64,000 bases of DNA from Alphaproteobacteria bacterium (GTDB lineage: Bacteria; Pseudomonadota; Alphaproteobacteria; UBA8366; Aestuariispiraceae): the NCBI GenBank assembly GCA_033344895.1, contig JAWPMN010000001.1, positions 4,348,001 through 4,412,000 on the forward strand. Reading direction: 5' to 3'. Made by a program: the position numbers and the translations under genes. How positions within the stretch are numbered: position 1 is the first letter of the stretch; every line of letters starts with the position of its first letter. The notes under the pieces are model-generated. The model was given only the letters and a program-made list of their open reading frames with translations, made no database searches and was not told the origin of the DNA. Of this stretch, positions 26,154 to 35,889 are shown one piece after another.

Positions 26154-26759
26154 ATGGCTTCAATCCTGAGCAATCTGCGTAACACGGTTATCGCGGGCCT
26201 GATCCTGACCATCATCATGGTCGCGATCATTTCGGCCTGGCATGCGGGGTCGTTCGCCCTCGACTATGCCTGGTGGACATTCTTCTTCCGCTGGCTCCAC
26301 GTCTTGAGCGGTGTCATGTGGATCGGACTGCTGTGGTATTTCAATTTCGTCCAGATTCCCAACATGCCGAAAATTCCGGATGAGCAGAAGCCGGCCATCG
26401 GCAAGGTTATCGCGCCGGCGGCACTGTTCTGGTTCCGCTGGGGGGCCATGTCGACGATCGTGACAGGTCTCATTCTGGCCCATCTGAACGGATATCTGTC
26501 GGATGCCATCACGCTGGGCATCATGTCCGACGTGTCTCGGCACACGGCGATCGGGATCGGCATGTGGCTGGGTACGATCATGTGGTTCAATGTGTGGTTC
26601 GTGATCTGGCCGAACCAGAAGCGTGCGCTCGGCATCGTCGAGGCGGATGCCGACAGCAAGGCCAAATCGGCGCGGACGGCGATGCTGTTCTCGCGCACCA
26701 ACACCTTGCTCTCCTTCCCGATGCTCTATGCCATGGTCTCGGCACAGAACATCTACTAA
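26154..26759 (+). CDS. PuuD/Urate_ox_N-like membrane protein without cytochrome c domain
   Basis: This 201-residue inner-membrane protein has five or six hydrophobic segments. The WTFFFRWLHVLSGVMWIGLLWYFNFVQIP and WFRWGAMSTIVTGLI segments, with conserved His and Trp, match the membrane part of the urate hydroxylase PuuD family. Full-length PuuD carries a C-terminal cytochrome c with a CXXCH motif; none is present here and the protein ends at a normal stop followed by a terminator. No purine catabolism genes are adjacent, so urate oxidation is only one possibility; many bacteria carry such short membrane-only homologues of unknown role. Confidence 0.7.
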   Translation: MASILSNLRNTVIAGLILTIIMVAIISAWHAGSFALDYAWWTFFFRWLHVLSGVMWIGLLWYFNFVQIPNMPKIPDEQKPAIGKVIAPAALFWFRWGAMSTIVTGLILAHLNGYLSDAITLGIMSDVSRHTAIGIGMWLGTIMWFNVWFVIWPNQKRALGIVEADADSKAKSARTAMLFSRTNTLLSFPMLYAMVSAQNIY

Positions 26760-26780
26760 GCCGAAACACGGTTTGAATCA

Positions 26781-26810
26781 GAAAGGGCCCCGATCATTCG
26801 GGGCCCTTTC
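26781..26810 (+). terminator. Strong intrinsic terminator after the PuuD-like gene
   Basis: A perfect 13-bp inverted repeat (GAAAGGGCCCCGA / TCGGGGCCCTTTC) with a 4-nt loop is followed by a T-containing run. It lies 21 nt after the stop codon and may also serve the convergent holC transcript. Confidence 0.8.
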
Positions 26811-26864
26811 CTTGTCTGACGGAAGATTTCTGAAGACCAGTCATCCGCCCCGTCGGGTCTTGGC

Positions 26865-27335
26865 TCACACTTCCGACGGTTTCTCCGTGGATGCCTTCTT
26901 TTCCCACCCCCGATCGGTCTGCTGCCAATAGGTCAGCGTATGTCCAGCCTCCTTCTCCGCGGCCCAGCGAGTGCGGGCTTCCGTAACCGCCTCCTCATCA
27001 CGGCCGTCGAACAGGCGGCAAACCAGTTCGAAGGAACCAATCGCGTCGGACATCGCACCGTCAGTCAGGAAGAGCACCGTGGCGCCATTGGGATTCTCGT
27101 CCTCGGGCGTCAGCCAGATCGGCTGTTGTTCGGCATGGCCGTCCCGCCTGTCGCCATGTGGCAGAAATCCCCGGTCATCGAATGTCCAGAGATGGTCCGA
27201 GAGGGCGGAAACCCGCTCTTCCGAGCGGGCCATGACCACCGCCTTCCACTCCCGGGACAGGCACATTTCCAGCATCTTCGGCAGCGCCGCCTCCAGCGGC
27301 GTCCGCTGCAGATGATAGAAGCGGATCTCGGTCAT
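26865..27335 (-). CDS. holC: DNA polymerase III subunit chi
   Basis: This 156-residue protein is of the HolC family, which links the clamp loader (via psi) to single-strand-binding protein. The pattern FYHLQRTPLEAALPKMLEMCLSREWKAVV, then LDDHLWTFDD-like (here LSDHLWTFDDRGFLPHG) and NGATVLFLTDG, is characteristic. It overlaps the pepA stop by 4 nt; pepA-holC is a widespread gene pair. The C-terminal tail after residue 115 (AVTEARTRWAAEKEAGHTLTYWQQ) is typical of alphaproteobacterial HolC. Confidence 0.92.
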   Translation of the reverse strand: MTEIRFYHLQRTPLEAALPKMLEMCLSREWKAVVMARSEERVSALSDHLWTFDDRGFLPHGDRRDGHAEQQPIWLTPEDENPNGATVLFLTDGAMSDAIGSFELVCRLFDGRDEEAVTEARTRWAAEKEAGHTLTYWQQTDRGWEKKASTEKPSEV

Positions 27336-28813
27336 TTCGACTCGTGCACATCCGCGACGTAACGATCCAGCAGCCGTACGCCGAATCCCGTCGCTCCTTT
27401 CGGGGAGGTCGGCTTGTCCTTTGACCCCCAGGCCATGCCGGCAATGTCGAGATGCGCCCAGGGCGTATCCTGGATGAAGCGCTGCAGGAACTGGGCGGCG
27501 GTGATCGAACCGGCGCCTCGGCCACCAATGTTCTTCATGTCCGCGCAGTCGGAAGTCAGCAACTTGTCATAGGCATCGCCCAGCGGCAGCCGCCAGACCT
27601 TCTCGCCACTGGCGTTCCCGGCGGCGGAAAGCTGTTCCGAAAGATCGTCGTCATTTGAGAACAGGCCAGCATATTCATGCCCCAGGGAGATGATGATCGC
27701 CCCGGTCAGCGTTGCCAGATCAATGATGGTCTTGGGCTTGAATTCCTGCTGCGTGTACCAAAGCGCATCCGCCAGCACGAGACGGCCCTCTGCGTCGGTA
27801 TTGTGGATCTCGATCGTCTGGCCGGACATCGACGTGACCACATCGCCCGGACGCTGCGCATTGCCGTCCGGCATGTTTTCAACCAGACCGACGACGCCCA
27901 CGGCGTTGACCTTTGCCTTGCGTCCCGCCAAGGCCTTCATCAGGCCGATGACGGTACCGGACCCGCCCATGTCCCATTTCATCTCCTCCATGCCGGGGCC
28001 GGGCTTCAGCGATATCCCGCCGGTATCGAAGGTCACGCCCTTCCCGACGAAGGCGACGGGCGCCTTGTTCTTTGCACCGCCGTCCCAACGCATGGAGACG
28101 AGGAAGCTTTCCCGGGTCGAGCCCTGGCCCACACCAAGCAGCGCGCCCATGCCGAGCTTCGCCATCTTCTTTTCGTTCAGGATGTCGACCTTGACGCCCA
28201 GCTCCTCAAGCTCCTTGCAGACATTGGCAAGGCTTTCCGGATAGATGACGTTCGGCGGTTCAGACACGACGTCGCGGGTCAGATAGACCCCTTCCACGAC
28301 GGCGGCGCGCGGCTTGAAGGCTTTCCTGGCTTCCGCAGCGGATGCCAGGTGGATCGACACGCCTTTGACCGAAGGCTTCTCATCCGCCTTCTTCTTGGTG
28401 AAGTATTTGTCGAAACGATAGGCGCCCAGCATCGCGCCCTCTGCCAGATCAGCCGCCGCGGCTGACAGATCGTCCGCCCCGCAATCCAGATGGACCGAAA
28501 TCTGCTTGTCGCCCGCGCCGTTGCCGGCTTTGACCAGCTTGCCACCGACCGACAGCCAATCGAGCGGCTGCAGTCCTTTGCCGACCCCGAACAGCGCGAT
28601 ACGCGCGCATTCCATCCCTGCCGGGGCGATCAGGGTCAAGCTGTCCCCCTTCTTGCCGTTGAAGCGGTTGCCGGCCAGCGCCCGCGACACCGCGCCGCCG
28701 GATGCCTCGTCGACCGCCCGGGCGGCGGGCGGCAGATGTCCGCCCTCTTCGACACCCACGGCAAGCATTCCGGATTTCGGCAGGTCCATCTTGTCGGAAA
28801 AACTGATCTTCAT
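27332..28813 (-). CDS. pepA: Cytosol (leucyl) aminopeptidase, M17 family
   Basis: This two-zinc aminopeptidase removes N-terminal Leu and other residues from peptides. The protein has 493 residues. The metal and catalytic motifs are visible: VGKGVTFDTGGISLKPG with the catalytic Lys/Asp, and the M17 signature NTDAEGRLVLAD. The N-terminal 160 residues form the usual accessory domain. It is coupled to holC downstream by a 4-nt overlap. Some PepA proteins also bind DNA in XerCD recombination or pyrimidine control; nothing here tests that. Confidence 0.95.
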   Translation of the reverse strand: MKISFSDKMDLPKSGMLAVGVEEGGHLPPAARAVDEASGGAVSRALAGNRFNGKKGDSLTLIAPAGMECARIALFGVGKGLQPLDWLSVGGKLVKAGNGAGDKQISVHLDCGADDLSAAAADLAEGAMLGAYRFDKYFTKKKADEKPSVKGVSIHLASAAEARKAFKPRAAVVEGVYLTRDVVSEPPNVIYPESLANVCKELEELGVKVDILNEKKMAKLGMGALLGVGQGSTRESFLVSMRWDGGAKNKAPVAFVGKGVTFDTGGISLKPGPGMEEMKWDMGGSGTVIGLMKALAGRKAKVNAVGVVGLVENMPDGNAQRPGDVVTSMSGQTIEIHNTDAEGRLVLADALWYTQQEFKPKTIIDLATLTGAIIISLGHEYAGLFSNDDDLSEQLSAAGNASGEKVWRLPLGDAYDKLLTSDCADMKNIGGRGAGSITAAQFLQRFIQDTPWAHLDIAGMAWGSKDKPTSPKGATGFGVRLLDRYVADVHESK

Positions 28814-29118
28814 ATTCGAACCGTCCTCAGTGTTTGGGGCAGGAAGTCGCCGGCAGAAAAGCCCGGCATGAATGCGGGCCCGGCCTGTTCACATTTTGCC
28901 GAGCAGCCTTGACTTTATCGCCGCCGGTCGGGAAAAGGAACCCGCCTGCGGGGTCCCGAATCGGAAATCCGGCGCGGCTGCAAGATTTCCGCATGCGCCA
29001 AGTATCTGAAAGTATTTTTAGGGATTGATGGCGATAAAAATCGTGCAGAATCAATTGCTTTCTGATAATTATTCCAAGCACGGTTCAAGCAAAGCGCACA
29101 ACGCGATATCTGGTAAGA
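28814..29118. other. Divergent intergenic region between pepA and lptF
   Basis: These 305 nt hold the promoters of the pepA-holC and lptF-lptG-lptD-surA-pdxA-rsmA operons. The right part (29010-29075) is AT-rich and contains GATAAT at about 29064-29069, a possible -10 for the lptF operon, but no good -35 was found. No gene is supported. Confidence 0.4.
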
Positions 29119-30240
29119 ATGAAACGCATTAACCGCTATATAATGCGACAGGTGGTCGGCGTGACGGTGTTCGCGACCGTCGTGCTCTGCGTTGCGGTCA
29201 TGCTCGTGCAGTCAGTACGCCTGATTGATCTGATCGTAAATCGCGGACTGCCGCTTACGGAATTCGCCTTCATGGCATCGCTGATGGTGCCGCGCTTCGT
29301 CGCCCTGGTCATGCCCATCGCGCTCTTCGGCGCGATGCTGTTCACCTACAACCGCATGATCAACGACAGCGAACTGGTTGTCATGCGGTCGGCGGGCATG
29401 AGCACGGCGTCCCTTGCCAAGCCCGGGCTTGTCGTCGCCGTGCTGGCAAGCATCGTGTGTCTGGGCATGACCCTTTACATCATGCCCAAGGCCGCCCAGG
29501 AGATGCGCTTTCACGTGGAAAAGAACCGTTCACAATGGGGGGCGGCGCTTCTGCATGAAGGCCGCTTCACGACGGTGGATTCAACGATCACCCTGTTCGT
29601 CAAGGAGCGCGAGGGGGCGGAGCTTTTCGGCATTCTGTACCACAATCAGGAAGACCCCGAGGCGCCCTACACGATCATGGCTGAACGGGGCGCCGTCGTC
29701 GAAACGGAATCCGGACCGCGTATCCTGGTGGTGCGCGGCAGCCGCCAGACCTTTCAGGACGGAACCCTGCACCTGGTCGAGTTCGATCGCACCGTGATCG
29801 ACATTGGCGGACCGGCAAAGGGTCACAATCCCGGCTGGCGTCAACCTGAGGAGCGCCTGCTTCCGGCCCTGTTCAACCCGGACATGTCCAATACGAACGA
29901 CAGATACTATGCCGACAAGCTAAGGGCCGAAGGACACAATCGATTGGCGACAGCGCTGTTGCCGATTGCCTATTCCGTCGTAGCCCTGGCCTTCGTCCTG
30001 CGCGGCGGCTTTTCACGCCAGGGCAATCTGATTTCCCTTATCGGCGCGGTCACGGCGATGATTTTAGTCCTGGTCGGACACATGTCGGCCGTTTCTGCCG
30101 CAGGCACCGACCTCAGGCTCTGGCCGGCAATCTATCTGAACGTCGCCGTCCCGACCCTGGTCGGACTTTACTTCGTCCTGCGGCCGCGCAAGCACCGTCG
30201 GCGCAGCGCCGACAGCACCGCGCTGGCCGCGGCGGAATAA
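29119..30240 (+). CDS. lptF: LPS export ABC transporter permease LptF
   Basis: This is an inner-membrane permease of the LptB2FG complex, which extracts lipopolysaccharide from the inner membrane. The 373 residues contain three membrane segments near the N-terminus (about 12-115), a periplasmic beta-jellyroll domain (about 130-260) and three membrane segments at the C-terminus (about 270-355). The motif NRMINDSELVVMRSAGMS, the cytoplasmic coupling helix that contacts LptB, is present. It starts an operon with lptG and lptD; lptB, lptA and lptC are not in the window. Confidence 0.92.
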   Translation: MKRINRYIMRQVVGVTVFATVVLCVAVMLVQSVRLIDLIVNRGLPLTEFAFMASLMVPRFVALVMPIALFGAMLFTYNRMINDSELVVMRSAGMSTASLAKPGLVVAVLASIVCLGMTLYIMPKAAQEMRFHVEKNRSQWGAALLHEGRFTTVDSTITLFVKEREGAELFGILYHNQEDPEAPYTIMAERGAVVETESGPRILVVRGSRQTFQDGTLHLVEFDRTVIDIGGPAKGHNPGWRQPEERLLPALFNPDMSNTNDRYYADKLRAEGHNRLATALLPIAYSVVALAFVLRGGFSRQGNLISLIGAVTAMILVLVGHMSAVSAAGTDLRLWPAIYLNVAVPTLVGLYFVLRPRKHRRRSADSTALAAAE

Positions 30241-30261
30241 TCGGGATCGGGGGCCAGGGGG

Positions 30262-31362
30262 ATGCACTTCTCACGAACGCTTTCGTTCTACATGGGACGC
30301 CAGTTCACCTTCTGGTTTTCCTGTGTCTTCCTGACCCTTCTGGCCGTTGTCGCGATGTTCGACATCGTGGAACTGCTGCGCCGGGCATCCGGCAAGCAGG
30401 AAGTGACAACCGATGTCCTGATCCAGATGTCGCTCCTGAAACTGCCGCATCTGGTCCAGGACATGCTCCCCTTTGCGGTGCTGCTGGGCGGCATGATGTG
30501 CTTCTGGCGCCTGGCCAAGTCGAATGAGCTTGTGATCAGCCGCGCGGCGGGTGTGTCCGCATGGCAGTTTCTGACCGCACCCCTGGTCATCACCTTCCTT
30601 GTCGGGGTCATCCTGGTCACGACGTTCAATCCTTTCGCCGCGGCGATGCGTTCGCACTATGAAACGCTGGAAGGCAAGTATCTCGGCAAGAACCGGGCGG
30701 AGTTTGCGGTCTCTGAAACTGGCGTCTGGCTGCGCCAGGGCAAGCAGGATGCGCGTGCCGTCATCCATGCAAAGGATGTCAAAGGCGCCGGCGACGAGGC
30801 CTTTCTGGAAGGCGTCGTGGTCTTTCAACTTGAGGATCAGGACAGGTTCGTCGGTCGCATCGACGCTGCGACGGCGGTACTCCGCAAGGGTTACTGGGAA
30901 CTGCGCGACGCCTATCTTTCCGTGCCGGGGGGCGACACCCGCCAGGTTGAGGTCTATCGCCTTGCCACGGAACTGACTATGGAAGGCATCCAGGACAGTT
31001 TCGCCTCGGCCGATACGCTGTCATTCTGGGAACTGCCGAAGTTCATCGGCACCATGGAAGATGCCGGGTTCAGTGCCAACGCCCATCGGCTGTACCTGCA
31101 CAGCCTGCTTGCCCTGCCGGCATTGCTGTGTGCCATGGTCCTGATCGCGGCAATCTTCTCGATCAAGGTTTCCCGAAGATCCTCCACCGGCATGATGATT
31201 ATCGGCGGTGTGGTCAGCGGGTTCATTTTGTATTTCTTTACCAATGTCGTACACGCATTGGGTCTTTCCATGAGCATTCCGGCGGTTTTCGCGGCCTGGA
31301 TGCCGGCGGGGGTCGCAATGATGTTGGGAATTACGGCATTGCTGCATCTGGAGGACGGTTGA
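30262..31362 (+). CDS. lptG: LPS export ABC transporter permease LptG
   Basis: This is the partner permease of LptF, 366 residues with the same 3+3 membrane layout around a periplasmic jellyroll. The coupling-helix motif FWRLAKSNELVISRAAGVSAWQF is present. The stop overlaps the lptD start by one base, so the LPS exporter and its outer-membrane translocon are co-translated. It begins 21 nt after lptF. Confidence 0.92.
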   Translation: MHFSRTLSFYMGRQFTFWFSCVFLTLLAVVAMFDIVELLRRASGKQEVTTDVLIQMSLLKLPHLVQDMLPFAVLLGGMMCFWRLAKSNELVISRAAGVSAWQFLTAPLVITFLVGVILVTTFNPFAAAMRSHYETLEGKYLGKNRAEFAVSETGVWLRQGKQDARAVIHAKDVKGAGDEAFLEGVVVFQLEDQDRFVGRIDAATAVLRKGYWELRDAYLSVPGGDTRQVEVYRLATELTMEGIQDSFASADTLSFWELPKFIGTMEDAGFSANAHRLYLHSLLALPALLCAMVLIAAIFSIKVSRRSSTGMMIIGGVVSGFILYFFTNVVHALGLSMSIPAVFAAWMPAGVAMMLGITALLHLEDG

Positions 31363-33575
31363 TGGCGTCGCGTGCGCTGAATTTTGCCATTGGGGCAGCA
31401 CTGCTGGCTTGCGCGACATCCCTGTCCGCACCGTCCGCCCTGGCGCAGTCCGTATCCGATCAACCGGCCGTGGCGCAGTCCTTTGACCAGGAAGGTTTAC
31501 CGATTCTGCTGCGTGCGGAAGAAGTCAGTCACGATCAGGATCTGGGCGTCATCGTCGCCCGCGGCGATGTCGAGATCGCCCATGGCGACCGTATCCTCCT
31601 CGCCGATACGCTGAGCTACAACCAGAATGCCAAGACGGTAACCGCCTCCGGCAACATTCGCATTCTGGAGCCGACCGGCGAGGTCATCTTCGCCGATTAC
31701 GTCGAACTGTCGGAGGACATGCGGGACGGTACGATCGAGAACCTGCGCATCCTGCTGGCGGACAATGCCCGCATCGCCGCGGCCGGTGGCCGGCGCAGCA
31801 ATGGCGACGTCACGGAAATGGCAAAGGCGGTCTATTCCCCTTGCGAGGTCTGCAAGGAAGACCCAAGCCGCGCGCCACTATGGCAGGTCAAGGCGGAGCG
31901 GGTCATTCACGATCAATCCGCGCAGCAGGTCGAGTACTACGATGCCGTGCTCGAAATGTACGGTGTACCGGTCGCATACTCCCCATATTTCACGCACCCC
32001 GACCCGACGGTGAAGCGCCGCACCGGGTTCCTGGCCCCGAGTTTCGGGTCCAAGACAAATACCGGCTGGTTCCTGCGTACGCCATTCTTCTGGAACATCG
32101 CCCCGGACAAGGACGCCACACTGGACCCGATCCTGACCGGTGATCAGGGCGTGATCTATTCAGGCGAATATCGCGAGGCATTCGACAAGGGCTATCTGGA
32201 GACCTCCGGCAGTTTCACCATTACCGACGAAAAGATTGGCTCCCCCGACGTCGAGCGGATCGAAGAGGATGTGTTCCGCGGACATTTCTTCAGTGAAGGC
32301 CAGTTCATGGTCGATGAGACATGGCGCTGGGGTTGGGATGTGAACCGATCAACCGACCAGACCTACCTCCGGAAGTTCTCGTTCTGGGAAAACCCCGGGG
32401 ATTCAATGACCTCGGAGGCCTATGCGGAAGGCTTCCGCGGACGGAACTATTCCTCGGCGCGCACCTATTCCTTCCAAAATCTCCGTCAGGGTCAGCGATC
32501 GGACACGCCGCTGATCCTGCCGTTGCTGGACTATAACGGGCTGGGAGAGGCCGACAGCATGGGCGGGCGGTGGTCGCTGGATGCAAATTTCCGCGGCCTT
32601 ACCGACGGGGACGATGCCGACAGCCAGCGTTTTTCACTCCAGGCGGGCTACCGGCGCGAAATCATTGCCGATTTCGGACTGGTCACGACCTTGAGCGGCA
32701 GTCTGCGCGGCGACGTCTACAACGTGGATCAATCCGGCCGGAATGACGATGCCGGACGCGCCGTCGACGATGGCCTGACCGGGCGCGTCGTTCCGCGTAT
32801 CAGTGCGGAGACCCGCTATCCGATGGCGCGATATTCGGTCGGTGGCAGGCAGGTCATCGAACCCATTGTGGCCCTGCATGCGGCGCCCAATGGCGGAAAC
32901 AACGAAGATATTCCCAATAACGACAGCATTGTCTTCGAAACCGACGACATCAACATCCTGTCCGCCAACCGATCGAACGGACTCGACCGGGTTGAGACCG
33001 GCCAGAAGGTCGTCGCGGGCATGAATCTTGCGCATTACGGAGATGACGGTGGCCGCTTCGCCTTCTTTATCGGACAAAGCTACCGCCTGCACCCGGATCA
33101 GGACCTGAAGCGCGATACCGGAATCGAAAACGAACGCTCGGATTGGGTCGGTCGCCTGGAAATCTCGCCCAACCAATACTTCTCCGCCTTCTATCGCTTC
33201 AACTTTCAGGCCGATGATTTTCTGGCAAACCGGAATGAGTTGACGCTCAGCACCGGCGGGGAAGGCTTCCGGATCAATGCGAATTATACCTTCGTGCGCG
33301 ACAATCTTGATCCCTCCGCGGCCGCCATTGAAGAACTGTCCTTAAGTCTCAACAATCAGTTCAACGACTACTGGTCGACCCAGTTGGCGACACTGCAGGA
33401 CCTGGAAGAAGGCGGGGGCTCGCTTTCCCACTCTGCAGGGCTTATCTACGAAGACGAATGCTTTATCTTCTCCGGACGGTATGTGCGAACCTTCACGCGA
33501 AGCGCCGATGTTGAGGAGGAAGATTCCCTGTTGTTTCGCCTGACCTACAAGACACTGGGCGAGGTGGAGTTCTAG
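31362..33575 (+). CDS. lptD: LPS-assembly outer-membrane protein LptD
   Basis: This outer-membrane beta-barrel inserts LPS into the outer leaflet. The ATG at 31362 overlaps the lptG stop and gives 737 residues. There is a signal peptide ending in the SALA-Q region (about residue 29). An OstA/LptA-like jellyroll domain at about 45-180 (VIVARGDVEIAHGDRILLADTLSYNQ) contains the Cys pair in YSPCEVCKED. The C-terminal barrel occupies about 215-737 and ends in an aromatic-type strand (FRLTYKTLGEVEF). An additional Cys (DECFIFSG) near the C-terminus may form the inter-domain disulfide needed for maturation. Confidence 0.93.
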   Translation: MASRALNFAIGAALLACATSLSAPSALAQSVSDQPAVAQSFDQEGLPILLRAEEVSHDQDLGVIVARGDVEIAHGDRILLADTLSYNQNAKTVTASGNIRILEPTGEVIFADYVELSEDMRDGTIENLRILLADNARIAAAGGRRSNGDVTEMAKAVYSPCEVCKEDPSRAPLWQVKAERVIHDQSAQQVEYYDAVLEMYGVPVAYSPYFTHPDPTVKRRTGFLAPSFGSKTNTGWFLRTPFFWNIAPDKDATLDPILTGDQGVIYSGEYREAFDKGYLETSGSFTITDEKIGSPDVERIEEDVFRGHFFSEGQFMVDETWRWGWDVNRSTDQTYLRKFSFWENPGDSMTSEAYAEGFRGRNYSSARTYSFQNLRQGQRSDTPLILPLLDYNGLGEADSMGGRWSLDANFRGLTDGDDADSQRFSLQAGYRREIIADFGLVTTLSGSLRGDVYNVDQSGRNDDAGRAVDDGLTGRVVPRISAETRYPMARYSVGGRQVIEPIVALHAAPNGGNNEDIPNNDSIVFETDDINILSANRSNGLDRVETGQKVVAGMNLAHYGDDGGRFAFFIGQSYRLHPDQDLKRDTGIENERSDWVGRLEISPNQYFSAFYRFNFQADDFLANRNELTLSTGGEGFRINANYTFVRDNLDPSAAAIEELSLSLNNQFNDYWSTQLATLQDLEEGGGSLSHSAGLIYEDECFIFSGRYVRTFTRSADVEEEDSLLFRLTYKTLGEVEF

Positions 33576-33577
33576 TA

Positions 33578-34876
33578 ATGGCTAATCGGATCGGTACGCT
33601 GTGCCGGGCATGTGCTCTGACAATGGCCGCAATGGCTGTCGCCGTGCCGGGATTTGTCGCAGCACCTCAAACCGCGAGCGCACAGCAGAACCTCATGCGG
33701 ATCGCGGCGGTCGTGAATGACGACATCATTTCGGTGCTCGATCTTGAACAACGGCTGCGTCTTGTCGCCTTGTCTTCCAACCTGCGGCTCGACCAACAGA
33801 CCCGGCAGCGTCTGATGCCCCAGGTCCTGCGCGGCCTCATCGACGAGCGTCTTCAGGTTCAGGAGGCGGAAAGCAACGGCGTCACGATTTCCGATCGCGA
33901 GGTGGATGACGAAATCCGAGTGCTTGCGGAGCGCAACAACATTCCCCCGGTGCAATTTCCCGCTTTCCTTGCCTCTCGCGGCATCGAAATCGAAACACTG
34001 CGCGTACAGATCCGCTCGCAGCTTGCCTGGGCCCGATATGCCGGTCGACGGCTGGCGCGCCAGGTTGAAGTCGGCGAAGAGGAGATTGACGAGGAGCTTG
34101 AACGCCTGCGTCAAGTCTCCGACCAACCGCAGAAACGAACCTATGAAATCTTTCTCGGCGTCGACAATCCCGATGAGGACAACCAGGTCCGCCAGGATGC
34201 GGAACGCCTTCTGAGCCAGATTCGAGGCGGTGCGGATTTCGCAAGTGTTGCGAACAGTTTCTCTGAAAGCGGGTCAGCCGCGCAAGGGGGCGATCTGGGT
34301 TGGATCGCGCCGGGTCAGTTGCCGGAAGAATTGGACGATGCACTGGCCGATCTGCAGCCGGGTATGATTTCCGCCCCGATCCGAACCTTCGCCGGCTATT
34401 ATCTCCTCTATGTCACCGACGTACAGCGGATCGGACGGGATCCGTCCAATACCGAAGTCAGCCTGTTTCAACTGATCCAGCGCGTGCCGGGACATGCGTC
34501 CGACCAGGATCGCCAGGCCATTGTTCAGGACTTAAGAGCGGCGATGCCCGGAATCGACAGTTGCGACGCACTGAAACGCTATGGCGACAGCCGGGAAGGC
34601 GCCAATGTGGCGGCCGCGCGGGACATTAAGCTGGGGGAACTTCCCGGTCAGGTGCAAGAAGCCATTGCCTCCCTGCAACCCGGCCAGACCTCGGATCCGA
34701 TCGACAACGGCAACGCGATCCTGTTGGTCACCATTTGCGAGCGCAGCGACCCCGGCCTGAGCCTGCCGAGCCGCGTTCAGATCCAGGAACGGTTGGGAAC
34801 CCAACGCCTGGAATTGCTCGTCCGCCGCAAGATGCGGGACCTTCGCCGCGAGGCATTTATCGACATCCGGCTGTAG
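33578..34876 (+). CDS. surA: Periplasmic chaperone/peptidyl-prolyl isomerase SurA
   Basis: It escorts outer-membrane proteins such as LptD through the periplasm. The 432 residues start with a signal peptide ending near ASAQ. A SurA N-terminal chaperone domain follows (RIAAVVNDDIISVLDLEQRLRL). One clear parvulin domain is at about residues 190-285 (FSESGSAAQGGDLGWIAPGQLP), and a second, degenerate one is at about 290-395. It lies 2 nt after lptD, in the classical lptD-surA-pdxA-rsmA order. Confidence 0.92.
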   Translation: MANRIGTLCRACALTMAAMAVAVPGFVAAPQTASAQQNLMRIAAVVNDDIISVLDLEQRLRLVALSSNLRLDQQTRQRLMPQVLRGLIDERLQVQEAESNGVTISDREVDDEIRVLAERNNIPPVQFPAFLASRGIEIETLRVQIRSQLAWARYAGRRLARQVEVGEEEIDEELERLRQVSDQPQKRTYEIFLGVDNPDEDNQVRQDAERLLSQIRGGADFASVANSFSESGSAAQGGDLGWIAPGQLPEELDDALADLQPGMISAPIRTFAGYYLLYVTDVQRIGRDPSNTEVSLFQLIQRVPGHASDQDRQAIVQDLRAAMPGIDSCDALKRYGDSREGANVAAARDIKLGELPGQVQEAIASLQPGQTSDPIDNGNAILLVTICERSDPGLSLPSRVQIQERLGTQRLELLVRRKMRDLRREAFIDIRL

Positions 34877-34887
34877 AGGATCCGGTC

Positions 34888-35889
34888 TTGCCTAATGAAC
34901 CGGAAAGGCCGCTGGTCGTCACGATGGGAGAGCCTGCCGGAATTGGCGGCGAGATTGCCATTGCCGCCTGGAAGGCGCGGAACTCTCTAAACCTGCCGGT
35001 ATTTGCCCTGATAGATGATCCGGCCCGACTGACCGCCATAGACCCGGCACTGCCGATCAGCGAGATCGACAGCCCCGACGAGGCCGGCGCCGTTTTTGAT
35101 AACGCGCTGCCGGTATTGCCGCTGTCCCTGCCTGCCCCGGTCGAACCCGGACGCCCGAACCCGGAGAACGGACGGGCTGTTCTGGGCTCCATCGAAGCGG
35201 CCGTGTCGTTCTGCATGGCAGGAACAGCCTCCGGGCTCGTCACCAATCCCATCCACAAGGGCATTCTGTATCAGGCCGGATTTCACCATCCCGGACATAC
35301 GGAGTTTCTGGCGGAACTTGGTAACGTTCCCCGCACCGTCATGATGCTGGCAAACGATCAGCTTCGCGCAGTGCCGGTCACTGTCCACGTCTCCCTGAGC
35401 GCTGCCGCGACCACTCTTACCCCTGAGCTGATCGTCGACACCTGCCGGATCGTTCATCACGACCTGATCCGCTGGTTCGGGCTGACAACACCACGCCTCG
35501 CAGTGGCCGGTTTGAACCCTCACGCCGGTGAAGGCGGCGCCCTGGGGACCGAGGAACAGACAATCATCGCGCCCGCCCTCGATCAGCTGCGCAGTGAAGG
35601 CCTCAACATTTGCGGCCCCCTGCCCGGCGACACCATGTTCCATGCAGAGGCCCGCGAACGGTACGACGTGGCAATCTGCATGTACCATGATCAGGCGCTG
35701 ATCCCGGTGAAGACCCTCGACTTTCATGGCGGCGTTAATGTCACCTTGGGCTTGCCCTTCATCCGGACCTCTCCGGATCATGGAACCGCCTTCGATCTGG
35801 CCGGAACCGGTAAGGCCCGACCCGACAGTCTGGTCGCGGCAATTCAAATGGCCGGGCGGATGGCGCAGCACCGGGACAAGGCGGCATGA
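34888..35889 (+). CDS. pdxA: 4-hydroxythreonine-4-phosphate dehydrogenase PdxA
   Basis: It oxidises 4-phosphohydroxy-L-threonine in pyridoxal 5'-phosphate synthesis. The start is taken as TTG at 34888 after AGAGGA at 34874-34879, giving 333 residues beginning just before the conserved [11 protein letters not shown]; the frame upstream overlaps surA and is not supported. Metal-binding histidines are visible in [15 protein letters not shown] and [11 protein letters not shown]. The gene overlaps rsmA by 4 nt (ATGA). Confidence 0.92.
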   Translation: MPNEPERPLVVTMGEPAGIGGEIAIAAWKARNSLNLPVFALIDDPARLTAIDPALPISEIDSPDEAGAVFDNALPVLPLSLPAPVEPGRPNPENGRAVLGSIEAAVSFCMAGTASGLVTNPIHKGILYQAGFHHPGHTEFLAELGNVPRTVMMLANDQLRAVPVTVHVSLSAAATTLTPELIVDTCRIVHHDLIRWFGLTTPRLAVAGLNPHAGEGGALGTEEQTIIAPALDQLRSEGLNICGPLPGDTMFHAEARERYDVAICMYHDQALIPVKTLDFHGGVNVTLGLPFIRTSPDHGTAFDLAGTGKARPDSLVAAIQMAGRMAQHRDKAA

